64,000 bases of DNA from Methylocella silvestris (GTDB lineage: Bacteria > Pseudomonadota > Alphaproteobacteria > Rhizobiales > Beijerinckiaceae). Each line of letters opens with the position of its first letter. The first letter of the stretch is position 1. The stretch lies in assembly GCF_002891535.1 (NCBI RefSeq), contig NZ_PDZR01000004.1, forward strand, positions 1 to 64,000, in the 5' to 3' direction. Positions 44,202 to 53,330 of this stretch are shown here, in pieces. The notes under the pieces are model-generated. The model did no database searches. It had not been told where the DNA came from and saw only the letters and a program-made list of their open reading frames with translations. The position numbers were made by a program, and so were the translations under genes.

Positions 44202-44303
44202 TTACTTTTCCTTCTTGCAGCGATGAAACGAACGCTGTCTTTTTAAGCCACTGCGGGCCCCTTGCCGCTTGGCGAGATCGCCAAACTTGTTATCATTCTC
44301 GCC

Positions 44304-45326
44304 ATGATCATTTATCTTTTGGCGCTTGATGGCGTATTCGACACGGGTCTTGCCGCGCTGCTCGACGCCTTCGGGGCAGCAAACGACCTCTCGGGCGCAG
44401 CGGACATTGCGACGGCTCCCTTCACGGTCCGCATCATCGGCGTCCGCAAGCATGTGAAAACAGCTCAAGGCCTCATCGTTCCTGTCAGACCGTTCAGGGA
44501 TTCGCCGCCGCCAGACCTTGTCATCGTTCCAGCGCTCGGAACGAAGACGCCTGAAACCCTGCTGGCCGCCATGGAGCGCAAAGACGTCGCCGAGGCGCGC
44601 CGGTTGCTGCGGGCCTTCGCCGGACAAGGCGCCGAAATCGCCGCCGCCTGCACGGCCACTTTTCTCCTCGCCGGGGCCGGGCTGCTCGACGGCCTGCCGG
44701 CGACGACGAGCTGGTGGCTCGCGCCCTTATTTCGCGCGCGCTATCCGCAGGTCGATCTCGACGAATCGCGCATGATCGTGGAAACCCGGCGCCGGATTAC
44801 GGCGGGGGCGGCGCTCGGCCATCTGGATCTTGCTTTACGCGTGATTCGCCGCGTCAGTCCGGCGCTCGCAGCCATCACAGGAAAATATCTGCTGGCCGAT
44901 CCGCGGCCCTCGCAGGCCGCCTTCATCGTCCCTGACCACCTCGCGCATAACGACCCGATCGTCGAGCGTTTCGAACGCTGGGCGCGAAGCCATCTCGCCG
45001 ATGGATTTTCGCTGCCCGCAGCGGCGCTCGCCATAGGCTCGAGCGAACGCACTTTGGCGCGACGGCTGCGCAGCGTCCTTGGCAGGTCTCCTTTGTCGTT
45101 TTTCCAGGATTTGCGCGTCGAGCGCGCCACGCATCTTCTGCAAACAACGAGCGATAGCGTCGAGCAGATCGCGGCGCAGGTCGGCTATGCCGATGGCGTC
45201 ACGTTGCGCACGCTGCTGCGGCGCAGGACCGGCCGGAGCGCCCGCGATCTGCGGCTGCGCGACGCGTCGCACGAACCAGAATCGCGGCCCCGCGCGGCAG
45301 GCAATCCTGTCTCCACAAATATTTGA
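44304..45326 (+). CDS. GlxA family transcriptional regulator (DJ-1/PfpI plus AraC HTH)
   Basis: The 340-residue regulator has an N-terminal DJ-1-like amidase-fold domain (about 1-185, with the elbow AAACTATFLLAGAGLLDG) and a C-terminal AraC helix-turn-helix (about 210-315: FSLPAAALAIGSSERTLARRLRSVLGRSPLSFFQDLRVERATHLL). The sensed ligand is unknown. The ATG at 44304 is chosen because the core MIIYLLALDGVFDTG starts there; the ATG at 44262 adds 14 residues. It is divergent from the ABM gene. Confidence 0.85.
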   Translation: MIIYLLALDGVFDTGLAALLDAFGAANDLSGAADIATAPFTVRIIGVRKHVKTAQGLIVPVRPFRDSPPPDLVIVPALGTKTPETLLAAMERKDVAEARRLLRAFAGQGAEIAAACTATFLLAGAGLLDGLPATTSWWLAPLFRARYPQVDLDESRMIVETRRRITAGAALGHLDLALRVIRRVSPALAAITGKYLLADPRPSQAAFIVPDHLAHNDPIVERFERWARSHLADGFSLPAAALAIGSSERTLARRLRSVLGRSPLSFFQDLRVERATHLLQTTSDSVEQIAAQVGYADGVTLRTLLRRRTGRSARDLRLRDASHEPESRPRAAGNPVSTNI

Positions 45327-45397
45327 CTATTTCTATAGACTAAGATTGAATATGGCCGCCTCGCCAGCTGCGCGACGCCACGTCAAGGAATCCGCCT

Positions 45398-46342
45398 ATG
45401 TATCGCAGACATTTTCTCAGCGCCGCCCTTGGCGGAGCGATCGCCGCGCTAGCCGTCAAAGCGCAAGCCGCCGCATTGAAGGAAATTCGCATCGGATTTC
45501 AAAAGGCGGGCGTTCTCTTCGCATTCAAGCAGCGCCGCACGCTGGAGTCGGCGTTCGAAGCGCAGAACATCGCCATCAAATGGATTGAATTTCCGTTCGG
45601 GCCGCCGATCCTCGAGGCGCTCGCCACGGGCAGCGTCGATTTCGGTTTCACCGGCGATGCGCCGCCCATCTTCTCGCAGGCGGCCGGGGCCGATCTGCTT
45701 TATGTCGCAGCCCTGCCGAAGAATTCGATCGAGGGAATCGTCGTGCGTGAGGATTCGCCGATACGGACCATTGGCGATCTTAAAGGAAGGGCGATCGCCA
45801 TCCCGAAGGGTTCGAGCGCGCATAACATGACGATCGCCGCGCTGGAGAAGGCCGGGCTGTCGTTTGGCGATATCAAGCCGGTCTATCTCGCGCCAGCCGA
45901 TGGATTTGCGGCCTTCTCCCGCGGCAGCGTCGACGCATGGACGATTTGGGATCCCTATTTCGCGCTCGCCCAAAAGGCCGGCGCCCGCGTCGTCGCGCTG
46001 AACACCGAGGTCGAACAGCCCTCGCAATTCTTCCTCGCAGCCAGAAGCTTCGCGGAGCAGAATCCACGGACGCTGAGCCAGCTGATTGACGTCTTCGCCG
46101 GCGAGTTTGCCTGGGCGCGCGCCCACCGCCCCGAACTGGCGCAGGCCATTCATGATGCGACGGGCATTGACGAAGAGGCGATTCTCAAAGCCGTCCAGCG
46201 CGCCGACCTCGATGTCGTCCCGCTGAATGACGCGATCGTCGCCAATCAGCAGGCCGCGGCCGATCGCTTTTTCAGGACCGGCCTCATTCCAAGAAAGATC
46301 GCCGTCCGCGACATCATCTGGACCTGGACGCCAAGCTCCTGA
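45398..46342 (+). CDS. Aliphatic sulfonate/taurine-type ABC substrate-binding protein
   Basis: The 314-residue periplasmic binding protein has a signal peptide (ending KAQAAALKE) and an SsuA/TauA-like fold: IRIGFQKAGVLFAFKQRRTLE, GSVDFGFTGDAPPIFSQAAG, LKGRAIAIPKGSSAHNM and DAWTIWDPYFALAQ. It probably binds sulfonates or sulfate esters. The ATG has AAGGA 8 nt upstream. No permease or ATPase gene is beside it: upstream is the GlxA-type regulator, downstream the opposite-strand ndk. Confidence 0.85.
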   Translation: MYRRHFLSAALGGAIAALAVKAQAAALKEIRIGFQKAGVLFAFKQRRTLESAFEAQNIAIKWIEFPFGPPILEALATGSVDFGFTGDAPPIFSQAAGADLLYVAALPKNSIEGIVVREDSPIRTIGDLKGRAIAIPKGSSAHNMTIAALEKAGLSFGDIKPVYLAPADGFAAFSRGSVDAWTIWDPYFALAQKAGARVVALNTEVEQPSQFFLAARSFAEQNPRTLSQLIDVFAGEFAWARAHRPELAQAIHDATGIDEEAILKAVQRADLDVVPLNDAIVANQQAAADRFFRTGLIPRKIAVRDIIWTWTPSS

Positions 46343-46398
46343 GCGCGGTTTGAAAGCCCCGGCGGCGAGGCCGGCTCAAACAGCCTAACTACCGCCGA

Positions 46399-46821
46399 TC
46401 AGCCGACGATCTCGTTGCCCGAAAACCATTGCGCGATCTCGATCGCCGCCGTTTCCGGCGCGTCCGAGCCATGGCCGGAGTTTTCGCCGACCGACAGCGC
46501 GAACTCCTTGCGGATCGTTCCGGGAGCCGCTTTGGCCGGGTCGGTCGCGCCGAGGACGTCGCGATAGGCCTTGATGGCGTTCTCGCCTTCCAGCACCTGC
46601 ACCACGACCGGGCCAGCGGTCATCGTCTCGACGAGCTCGCCGAAGAAGGGGCGCTCCTTGTGCACCGCATAAAAGGTTTCGGCCTGCGCCGTGGTGATCC
46701 GAACGCGCTTCTGGGCGATGATCCGCAGCCCCGCCTTTTCGATCAGCGCATTGATCGCGCCCGTCAGATTGCGCCGCGTGGCGTCGGGCTTGATGATGGA
46801 GAAAGTGCGTTCGATCGCCAT
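46399..46821 (-). CDS. ndk: Nucleoside diphosphate kinase
   Basis: Equilibrates nucleoside di- and triphosphates through a phosphohistidine. The 140 residues start [21 protein letters not shown]; the active His is in [17 protein letters not shown] (about 118), where Gly precedes His instead of the more usual hydrophobic residue. Length and C-terminus are normal. The long frame upstream of 46821 is a shadow. It is divergent from oxyR. Confidence 0.95.
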   Translation of the reverse strand: MAIERTFSIIKPDATRRNLTGAINALIEKAGLRIIAQKRVRITTAQAETFYAVHKERPFFGELVETMTAGPVVVQVLEGENAIKAYRDVLGATDPAKAAPGTIRKEFALSVGENSGHGSDAPETAAIEIAQWFSGNEIVG

Positions 46822-46971
46822 AAGCGAAAAATCCTTGGAGAGTTGGGGGGAGAAATTGGCAAGGCAAATTCGAGGGCGCTTATAGAGGCGCGCCGCCGCC
46901 GCCGCAAGCCGCCCTCCCGCGCCGCTCACGCCGCGATTGAATTGCGCGGTCAGGATTGATATTCGAGTTGC

Positions 46972-47889
46972 ATGAACCTGCGCGACCTTCGCTACATCAT
47001 CAAAGTCGCCGATCTCAAGCATTTTGGCCGCGCAGCCACCGCCTGCCATGTCAGTCAGCCGACGCTGAGCGGCCAGATTCTGAAGCTCGAGGAAGAGCTT
47101 GGCGTCGCCATTTTCGAGCGGGTCGGCAAATCGCTGACGACGACCGCCGCCGGCGACCTCATCCTCGCCCATGCCCGGCGCGCGGTCGCCGCCGCCGACG
47201 ATCTCCTCGCCTGCGCCAAGGCGAGCCGCGATCCGATGGTGGGGCCCCTGCGCCTTGGCGTCATCCCGACGCTCGCGCCCTATCTGATGCCCTTCGTGCT
47301 GCCGCTCGCGCGCGCCGCCATGCCGCTGACGCCGCTGGCGCTGGTCGAGGATTTGACCGAGCGTCTGATCGACCTTGTCGCGCAAGGCGATCTCGACGCA
47401 GCCCTGATCGCCTCCGATCCCGAAAGCGAGACCCTCTCCGTCGTAAAATTGTTCGCCGAGCCGTTTTTCCTCGTGCTCGCGCGCGATAACCCCCTCGCGG
47501 CGCAAAACGAGGTGAACGCGGCGGCGATCGATCCGCAGCAGCTGCTCTTGCTCGCCGACGGCCACTGTCTGCGCGATCAGGCGCTCGATCTCTGTTCAAG
47601 CCCGCGGCGCAATGAAGGCGATTTGACAGACATGCGCGCGACGAGCCTGCAAACGCTGCTGCATATGGCCGCGGCGGGCTATGGCATGACGCTGATCCCC
47701 GCTCTGGCGCTGATCGAGGAGTCCCGCCTGCCCGGCGACCTGACGGCGCGCCGGCTCACAGGACCGCATACGTCGCGGACGATCCGGCTTGTGTCGCGCC
47801 CGACCCATCCGCGCCGCGTCGCCATCGACGAACTGGCGCGGCTGATCGTCCAGAGCGTTCCGGACAAGCTGACCGCCCTATCGAAATGA
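46972..47889 (+). CDS. oxyR: Hydrogen peroxide-sensing LysR regulator OxyR
   Basis: The 305-residue LysR-type activator has an N-terminal HTH ([36 protein letters not shown]) and a C-terminal sensor with both redox cysteines in [13 protein letters not shown] (about 199 and 208), the OxyR hallmark. The peroxide-scavenging ahpC-ahpD operon is convergent immediately downstream, which fits its role. It is divergent from ndk with about 150 nt between them. Confidence 0.93.
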   Translation: MNLRDLRYIIKVADLKHFGRAATACHVSQPTLSGQILKLEEELGVAIFERVGKSLTTTAAGDLILAHARRAVAAADDLLACAKASRDPMVGPLRLGVIPTLAPYLMPFVLPLARAAMPLTPLALVEDLTERLIDLVAQGDLDAALIASDPESETLSVVKLFAEPFFLVLARDNPLAAQNEVNAAAIDPQQLLLLADGHCLRDQALDLCSSPRRNEGDLTDMRATSLQTLLHMAAAGYGMTLIPALALIEESRLPGDLTARRLTGPHTSRTIRLVSRPTHPRRVAIDELARLIVQSVPDKLTALSK

Positions 47890-47908
47890 ACGGCTCCAGA
47901 ACGCGTGA

Positions 47909-47937
47909 AGCCCGCTTGGCCGTTTGGCCAGCGGGCT
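47909..47937. terminator. Hairpin between convergent oxyR and ahpD
   Basis: AGCCCGCT-T-GGCC (47909-47921) and GGCCAGCGGGCT (47926-47937) pair over 12 bp with one bulge around a GTTT loop. The T-run is weak, so it is a terminator-like structure rather than a textbook one. Confidence 0.5.
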
Positions 47938-47961
47938 CCATTCTTGACTTAATGTCCGACG

Positions 47962-48498
47962 TTAAGCGTAGGCCGGAAGCTGCGCCGCCTCGAGAGCGAT
48001 CGCCGCCGACTGAACGATGGCGGCATAACGCACCGCCGTCTGGATGACCTCCTGGGTCACGCCGGCGTCGGCCAGAACCTTCTCATGCGCGTCGATGCAC
48101 ATGCCGCAGCCGTTGATCGCCGAGACGGCGAGACACCAAAGCTCGAAATCGGTCTTCGGCACGCCCGGAGAGCCGATCACGCCCATGCGCAGCTTCGCCG
48201 GCATGGTTTTGTAGACCGGGTTCGAAGCGAGATGAACAAAGCGGTAGTAGACGTTGTTCATTCCCATGATCGTCGCCGCGGCGCGCGCGGCGTCGCGCGC
48301 TTCGGGGGTGAGATGCGAGGCTGCCTCGCGATCGAAAGCTGCGGCCACCTCGGCGTTTCGGCTTGCGAGCGCGCAGGCCAGAAGCAGACCATATTTGGTC
48401 TGCTCCTTGAGACTGTCGTCATTCGCGATCGAGCCGAGGTTAAGGCGCACATCCTTAGCAAAATCAGGAAGTTGCGCCTTGAGGCTATCAATCGACAT
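47962..48498 (-). CDS. ahpD: Alkyl hydroperoxide reductase AhpD
   Basis: The 178-residue carboxymuconolactone-decarboxylase-fold protein has the redox motif [12 protein letters not shown] (about 128-139), a C-x-x-C plus His arrangement that reduces AhpC. Its ATG overlaps the last base of the ahpC stop (TAATG), a translational coupling. The longer frame starting at 48546 lies inside ahpC. Confidence 0.93.
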   Translation of the reverse strand: MSIDSLKAQLPDFAKDVRLNLGSIANDDSLKEQTKYGLLLACALASRNAEVAAAFDREAASHLTPEARDAARAAATIMGMNNVYYRFVHLASNPVYKTMPAKLRMGVIGSPGVPKTDFELWCLAVSAINGCGMCIDAHEKVLADAGVTQEVIQTAVRYAAIVQSAAIALEAAQLPAYA

Positions 48499-49052
48499 TA
48501 AGCCGCCTTGAGAACGTCGCCGCCAACCTCGCGGTTGCAGGGGCAAAGCTCGTCCGTCTGCAGCGCGTCGAGAACGCGCAGCGTATCCTTCGGGGCGCGG
48601 CCGACATTGAGGTTGGTCGCGTAAATATGCTGGATCACATTGTCGGGATCGACAATGAAGGTGTAGCGATAAGCGACGCCGGCGGGCGAGCGAACGTCAA
48701 GACCGTCCGTAAGTGATCCATTTGTGTCTGCAAACTGCCAGATTGGCAGCTTGGCAAGGTCCTTGTGATCACGGCGCCAGGCGAGCTTGACGAATTCATT
48801 GTCGGTTGAACCGCCGAGGACGACAGCGTCGCGATCGGAGAACTCTTCGTTGAGACGCGCGAATTCGGCAATCTCGGTCGGGCAAACGAAGGTGAAGTCC
48901 TTCGGATAGAAGAAGATAATCTTCCATTTCCCAGGAAAGCTGGCCTGCGTGATTTCTTCGAAGGCGCTTTCGCCATTCTCTTCATGCTTCTCGAAGCCCG
49001 GCTTGACGCCGGTCACAGAAAATTCGGGAAGCGTTTCGCCGATACGGGCCAT
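48498..49052 (-). CDS. ahpC: Peroxiredoxin AhpC
   Basis: The 184-residue 2-Cys peroxiredoxin reduces hydrogen and organic peroxides. The peroxidatic Cys is in [13 protein letters not shown] (about 57) and the resolving Cys in DELCPCN near the C-terminus. It is of the AhpE/mycobacterial-type length used with AhpD. The ATG at 49052 has AAGGAG 9-10 nt upstream; a longer ATG frame at 49076 has no support. It is followed by ahpD and likely controlled by OxyR. Confidence 0.93.
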   Translation of the reverse strand: MARIGETLPEFSVTGVKPGFEKHEENGESAFEEITQASFPGKWKIIFFYPKDFTFVCPTEIAEFARLNEEFSDRDAVVLGGSTDNEFVKLAWRRDHKDLAKLPIWQFADTNGSLTDGLDVRSPAGVAYRYTFIVDPDNVIQHIYATNLNVGRAPKDTLRVLDALQTDELCPCNREVGGDVLKAA

Positions 49053-49448
49053 CTTTGCTGTCTCCTTGTAGAGCATGACTATCGATATGAAGATTTATTA
49101 CCAAACGGTTCCCCGCGTCCAATCGTTCATGCAAATCGACAGGATCGCCAGAACCAATATTGCTGCATCGCATGAAACGCGTTTGCTTACGCGGGCGCTG
49201 GGCTCAAGATGCAAAACATGTGCGACCTTTGCCTTGACCCTGAATGCGCAAGGCGCGGCCGAACTCCCCGCGCCGCGGACGAATGCGCAACCTGTTAGAA
49301 TTGCTCTAACTCCACCGTCACAATCTAGGCTCGCGCCCCTCGGGGCTCCACGCGACATTGCGTCGCAGCAATTTGCGGGGCCGGCCGCGCCGCTTCCCTG
49401 TGTGGCCGTCCTCCTTGCATTGCAGCGCAACTCAGGCGAAAAGCGTCG
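49053..49448. promoter_or_regulatory. Divergent region between ahpC and the ABC-F gene
   Basis: About 395 bases without a recognisable gene. The stretch 49076-49110 on the ahpC side is AT-rich and is the likely ahpC promoter area. I could not confirm an OxyR site. Confidence 0.4.
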
Positions 49449-51329
49449 ATGCTTCACATCAATGACGTCACGCTGCGGCTTGGACCGCGCGTTTTGTTCG
49501 ACAAGGCCAGCGCCGCCTTGCCCGACGGATCTCGCGTTGGCTTCGTCGGCCGCAACGGGACCGGCAAGACGACGCTGTTCAAGATCATTTCGGGCGAACT
49601 CCACGCCGAATCGGGCGAGGTCTCCTATCCGCGGCAGATGCGCCTTGGCCGGGTCGAGCAGGAGGCCCCGGGCGGTCCGCAATCGCTGATCGATTTCGTG
49701 CTCGACGCCGACGTCGAACGCGCCGCGCTGATGCGCGAGTCAGAGACCGCCACGGACCCCGGCCGCATCGCCGACATTCATTTGCGCCTGGTCGACATCG
49801 ACGCACATGCGGCGCCCGCCCGCGCCGCCGGCATTCTGGCCGGCCTTGGCTTCGACGAGCCGGCGCAGCTCAAACCCCTGTCGGAGTTTTCGGGCGGCTG
49901 GCGCATGCGCGTCGCCCTCGCGGCGGTGCTGTTTTCCGCGCCCGACCTGCTTCTGCTCGATGAGCCAACCAATTATCTCGATCTCGAGGGCACGCTCTGG
50001 CTGATCGACTATTTGCAGCGCTATCCAGCGACCATCCTCGTCATCAGCCATGACCGAGACCTGCTCGACGCCGTCTCGGACCACATTCTGCATCTTGATT
50101 CCGCCAAGCTGACGCTCTGGCGCGGCAATTATTCGAGCTTCGAGAAGCAGCGCCGCGAGCAGCAGGCCATTCTTGTGAAACACAAGAAGAAGCAGGACGA
50201 TCAGCGCAAACATTTGCAAGCCTTCGTCGACCGGTTCCGCGCCAAGGCGACCAAGGCGGCGCAGGCGCAATCGCGCCTCAAGATGCTGGCCAAGATGGAG
50301 CCGATCGCGGCGATCGTCGACGGGCACATCCTGCCCTTCTACCTGCCCTCGCCGGCAAAGCCGCTCAATCCGCCGATCGTCGCCATGGATGACGCCAGCG
50401 TCGGCTATGGCGAGACGCCGGTGCTGCGCCGCCTCTCCCTCAATATCGCCGAGGATGACCGCATCGGCCTGCTTGGATCGAACGGCAACGGCAAATCGAC
50501 CTTCGCCAAACTCGTCGCCGGGCGGCTGTCGCCCCTTTCCGGCGTCGTGCGGCGCTCGTCAAAACTCGATGTCGGATTTTTCGCACAGCATCAGGTCGAC
50601 GATCTCGACGAAAAGGCGACGCCCTATCAATGCGTCGCCGACCATATGCGCGACGCCACAGAAGCCAGGATCCGCGCCAAATGCGCCCAGTTCGGCTTTC
50701 CGAACGTCAAAGCGGACACAAAAATCGCCCAGCTCTCCGGCGGCGAGAAGGCGCGGCTGCTCATGGGTCTTGCCGCCTTCAACGGGCCGCATCTCCTGAT
50801 CCTCGACGAGCCGACGAACCACCTTGATATCGACAGCCGCGGCGCCCTGATCGAGGCGATCAACGATTACGAGGGGGCGGTGATTCTCGTCTCGCATGAC
50901 CCCCATCTGCTGGAGGCCTGCGCCGACCGCCTCTGGCTCGTCGCCGACGGAACGGTGACCTCTTTCGACGGCGACGTCGACGACTACAAGAAATTCATCC
51001 TTGATCGCACCGGCGGAGGGTCCGGCAAGGGACGGAAAGAGCGTCAGGCCAAGGGGGACAACGCCCCGCGCGAACCTGCGCCCATCCGCGTCAAGGATCC
51101 CGGGCCGCTGAAGAAACGCATCGCCGCGGCCGAGGACAAGATGCGCAAATTCCAGGATCTCGCCGAGCGCATCGACAAGGCGCTGGCCAATCCGGAAAGC
51201 TTTGCCAAGGATCCTGCCAAGGCCGCGCAGCTTTCCGCCCAGCGGGGCGAATTGGAAAAGGCGTTGCGCGCCGTCGAAGAAGACTGGCTTGAACTGACCG
51301 GCCAGTTCGAAGCGGCCCAGACGGCGTAG
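49449..51329 (+). CDS. ABC-F family ATP-binding protein (Uup/EttA-like)
   Basis: The 626-residue soluble protein has two ATPase domains: Walker A GRNGTGKTTLF with signature FSGGWRMRVAL, and GSNGNGKSTFAK with LSGGEKARLLMG, both with DEPTNYLD/DEPTNHLD Walker B loops. A linker (about 240-290) rich in Lys/Gln and a C-terminal helical coiled-coil (about 530-625) complete the Uup-like plan. ABC-F proteins act on ribosomes rather than in transport. Confidence 0.92.
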   Translation: MLHINDVTLRLGPRVLFDKASAALPDGSRVGFVGRNGTGKTTLFKIISGELHAESGEVSYPRQMRLGRVEQEAPGGPQSLIDFVLDADVERAALMRESETATDPGRIADIHLRLVDIDAHAAPARAAGILAGLGFDEPAQLKPLSEFSGGWRMRVALAAVLFSAPDLLLLDEPTNYLDLEGTLWLIDYLQRYPATILVISHDRDLLDAVSDHILHLDSAKLTLWRGNYSSFEKQRREQQAILVKHKKKQDDQRKHLQAFVDRFRAKATKAAQAQSRLKMLAKMEPIAAIVDGHILPFYLPSPAKPLNPPIVAMDDASVGYGETPVLRRLSLNIAEDDRIGLLGSNGNGKSTFAKLVAGRLSPLSGVVRRSSKLDVGFFAQHQVDDLDEKATPYQCVADHMRDATEARIRAKCAQFGFPNVKADTKIAQLSGGEKARLLMGLAAFNGPHLLILDEPTNHLDIDSRGALIEAINDYEGAVILVSHDPHLLEACADRLWLVADGTVTSFDGDVDDYKKFILDRTGGGSGKGRKERQAKGDNAPREPAPIRVKDPGPLKKRIAAAEDKMRKFQDLAERIDKALANPESFAKDPAKAAQLSAQRGELEKALRAVEEDWLELTGQFEAAQTA

Positions 51330-51420
51330 CCTCACCTCGGCAAACATCGCGACAAACTGAGTTTTCGGGCGCGCCTTGCGGCGCGCGCGGGGAAGCACGT
51401 CTTCGAAGCGGGTCAATTTG

Positions 51421-51441
51421 ACGTGGGATTTATTCCCACGT
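51421..51441. promoter_or_regulatory. 21-bp palindrome upstream of the methyltransferase, candidate operator
   Basis: ACGTGGGA (51421-51428) and TCCCACGT (51434-51441) are perfectly complementary around TTTAT. AT-rich TATATTTATAC follows at 51444-51454. It sits about 70 nt before the methyltransferase TTG, with no T-run, and looks more like an operator than a terminator. Confidence 0.45.
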
Positions 51442-51510
51442 AGTATATTTATACGACTGGAGCGTTCCACATCTGTTTCAAGAATTTCATGACCACAAAG
51501 GACTGAGAAC

Positions 51511-52470
51511 TTGGCAAAAAACAACACGAACAATTCTCGGTCCCCTCGTCATGCTGACTTCGTGTTGGAAAATTTAATCTCTCCAAGAGCCTGTATCGAC
51601 TGGTCGCAAAAGATGCCGACCGACTTGAATATCGAATGGACCGAGGCGATCGAGGCGAACGTCCGTTATTTCCGCAATCCGCTTTGGCTGAAAAGCTATT
51701 TCGATCATGTGCATCGTGACGCCGGCTTCAGGGAAAGATGGATCGCGGCGGCAGGCGTGCTGGACGACAGGATCGTCGTCGATGTCGGCTGCGGACCCGG
51801 TAATGTCTTTGCGACCCTCGGCGGCCGGCCGCGCAGGCTGATTGGAATCGACGTCGCCTCCGAGGCGCTGGAGCATGCGCGCCAGCTTGGCTATGATCCG
51901 CTCCTCGCCGACGCTCAGAACATGCCGCTGTCGTCCGGGATCGCCGATCTCGTCATCGTCAATGCGAGCCTGCATCATTGCAACGACATGTCGGCCGCCT
52001 TGAAAGAGGCGGCCCGGCTTGTCGCGCCGGGCGGGCTGTTGGTCACTGACCATGATCCGCAATTGAGCGCCTGGAATTTCAAGGGGCCAGGGAAATGGCT
52101 CTGGGATCTTCGTCTGCGCCTTTATCATTGGGCGAAGATTGGCTTTCACGCCTCTCTCGAAGAACAATCCGTCGCGCTCGCTTCCGAAATCCACCATCGG
52201 CCCGGCGACGGGGTGACGCGGCATTTTTTCGAATCGACGCTTAGGCCGCTTGGCTTTGACGTTGAAATTTTTCCCCACAACCATCGGCTCGGCGCCAACG
52301 TCCTGCACGGTGGATGGGGAAAAGCAGATTTCAAATACCGGCTGGGACAACGCCTGTCGTCCATTGAGCCAGACGCGCCTGAAGCGGCGTTGTCCTTGAT
52401 GTGCCGGGCGCGACGGCGTCTGCCGGGCGAGTCTCCCCTTGATCGACAAGATGTCGAGGCCGTGATTTGA
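51511..52470 (+). CDS. SAM-dependent class I methyltransferase
   Basis: The 319-residue protein has the SAM motif I VVDVGCGPGNVFATLGG (about 90-106), motif II ADAQNMPLSSGIADLVIVNASLHHC, and APGGLLVTDHDPQ after it. The N-terminal 35 residues are variable. The TTG at 51511 is the track start; ATG at 51613 is a strong alternative because the conserved part starts close to it. The substrate is unknown. It is convergent with the cysteine-motif gene pair. Confidence 0.75.
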   Translation: MAKNNTNNSRSPRHADFVLENLISPRACIDWSQKMPTDLNIEWTEAIEANVRYFRNPLWLKSYFDHVHRDAGFRERWIAAAGVLDDRIVVDVGCGPGNVFATLGGRPRRLIGIDVASEALEHARQLGYDPLLADAQNMPLSSGIADLVIVNASLHHCNDMSAALKEAARLVAPGGLLVTDHDPQLSAWNFKGPGKWLWDLRLRLYHWAKIGFHASLEEQSVALASEIHHRPGDGVTRHFFESTLRPLGFDVEIFPHNHRLGANVLHGGWGKADFKYRLGQRLSSIEPDAPEAALSLMCRARRRLPGESPLDRQDVEAVI

Positions 52471-52499
52471 AAATGGCGCCAGTCGCGCGCCGCCCCCGT

Positions 52500-53030
52500 C
52501 TAGTGCCAGGTCGTTTGCGGCAGCACTCGTCCGGCCCGCCCGATGCGGGTCAGGACTCCCTCCAGCGGCGCCAGAACAAACTGTTCCGCCTTGAGCGCCC
52601 GGCCCAGCGACCGGCTTGCGCCAAGCAGGGCGCGCGCATCGTCGATGCCGACGAGTTCGGCCGCGGCCAAAAGCTCCTCATGGGCATGGCCCTGCTGCGA
52701 GGCGGCGACGAGGTTCAAGACCCAATATTCATCGCGGCACAGGCAGCGGCAAATATCTGGCAGCCAACCAATCGGCCGCCGCGAGCTCTGATTGAGGATG
52801 CGCGTGAAAAGGTGGAATTCGGCGTAAAGCGCCTTGCCGACCTCCGGCGCGACATAGCGCAGGAGCGCGTCCCAGGCGCAATCCCAGCAGAACATGTCGC
52901 GGGTGGCATAGCCCGCCATCCAGTAGCGGTATTGCGCGAAGAACAGATGTTCCGCGGGCGCGTCGGCGTGCTGGCCCGCGACTTCGGGCGCATGGGTTTG
53001 ATGTTCTGACATTGGGGGAAGTACTTTCAT
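52500..53030 (-). CDS. Unrecognised protein with two cysteine motifs
   Basis: The 176-residue cytoplasmic-looking protein is not one I can assign. It has a Cys-x2-Cys in DMFCWDCAWDALLRYV (about 48-51), a Cys-x-Cys-x-Cys in DICRCLCRDEYWVLNLVAAS (about 93-97), and aromatic/His-rich segments (FFAQYRYWMAGYATRD, FHLFTRIL), then a helical C-terminus. Five Cys in these motifs suggest metal or redox chemistry, but this is inference. The start may be 53030 or 53012. It follows the 74-residue gene by 53 nt and probably forms an operon with it. Confidence 0.6.
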   Translation of the reverse strand: MKVLPPMSEHQTHAPEVAGQHADAPAEHLFFAQYRYWMAGYATRDMFCWDCAWDALLRYVAPEVGKALYAEFHLFTRILNQSSRRPIGWLPDICRCLCRDEYWVLNLVAASQQGHAHEELLAAAELVGIDDARALLGASRSLGRALKAEQFVLAPLEGVLTRIGRAGRVLPQTTWH

Positions 53031-53083
53031 GGATCGAGGTCAAGGTTCGAGACATGGAATTGACGTTCAGAAGCGCGCGGCTT

Positions 53084-53308
53084 TCAGGCGGCGGCCCGCT
53101 CTGCTTCCTCGGCGAAAGCGGCGACCCAGTCTTCGGCCCGTCTGCGCAGGCATTCCTCGACGCAGGATCCGACATAAACGGCCTCAAGCGCGGAGACGCA
53201 GCGCGCAATGAGGTCGCCGGATTTTTGAGGATCTTCGGCGGCCCAGGCGGCAGCCGCAGTCATCAAGATTTGATTTATTCTATTTCGCTCATTGGCAAGG
53301 TCGCACAT
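53084..53308 (-). CDS. Small unrecognised protein (74 aa) with cysteine pair
   Basis: The 74-residue protein, helical by appearance, carries VYVGSCVEECLRRR with a Cys-x3-Cys and Cys residues at positions 2 and about 37. No family is recognised. GGAGGG is about 5 nt upstream of the ATG, and a promoter-like TTGCAG-N16-TAAAAT lies upstream, overlapping one of two 15-bp direct repeats. It is the likely first gene of a two-gene unit with the larger Cys protein. Confidence 0.55.
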   Translation of the reverse strand: MCDLANERNRINQILMTAAAAWAAEDPQKSGDLIARCVSALEAVYVGSCVEECLRRRAEDWVAAFAEEAERAAA

Positions 53309-53330
53309 AGTATCCCTCCGCTTCTGGACG

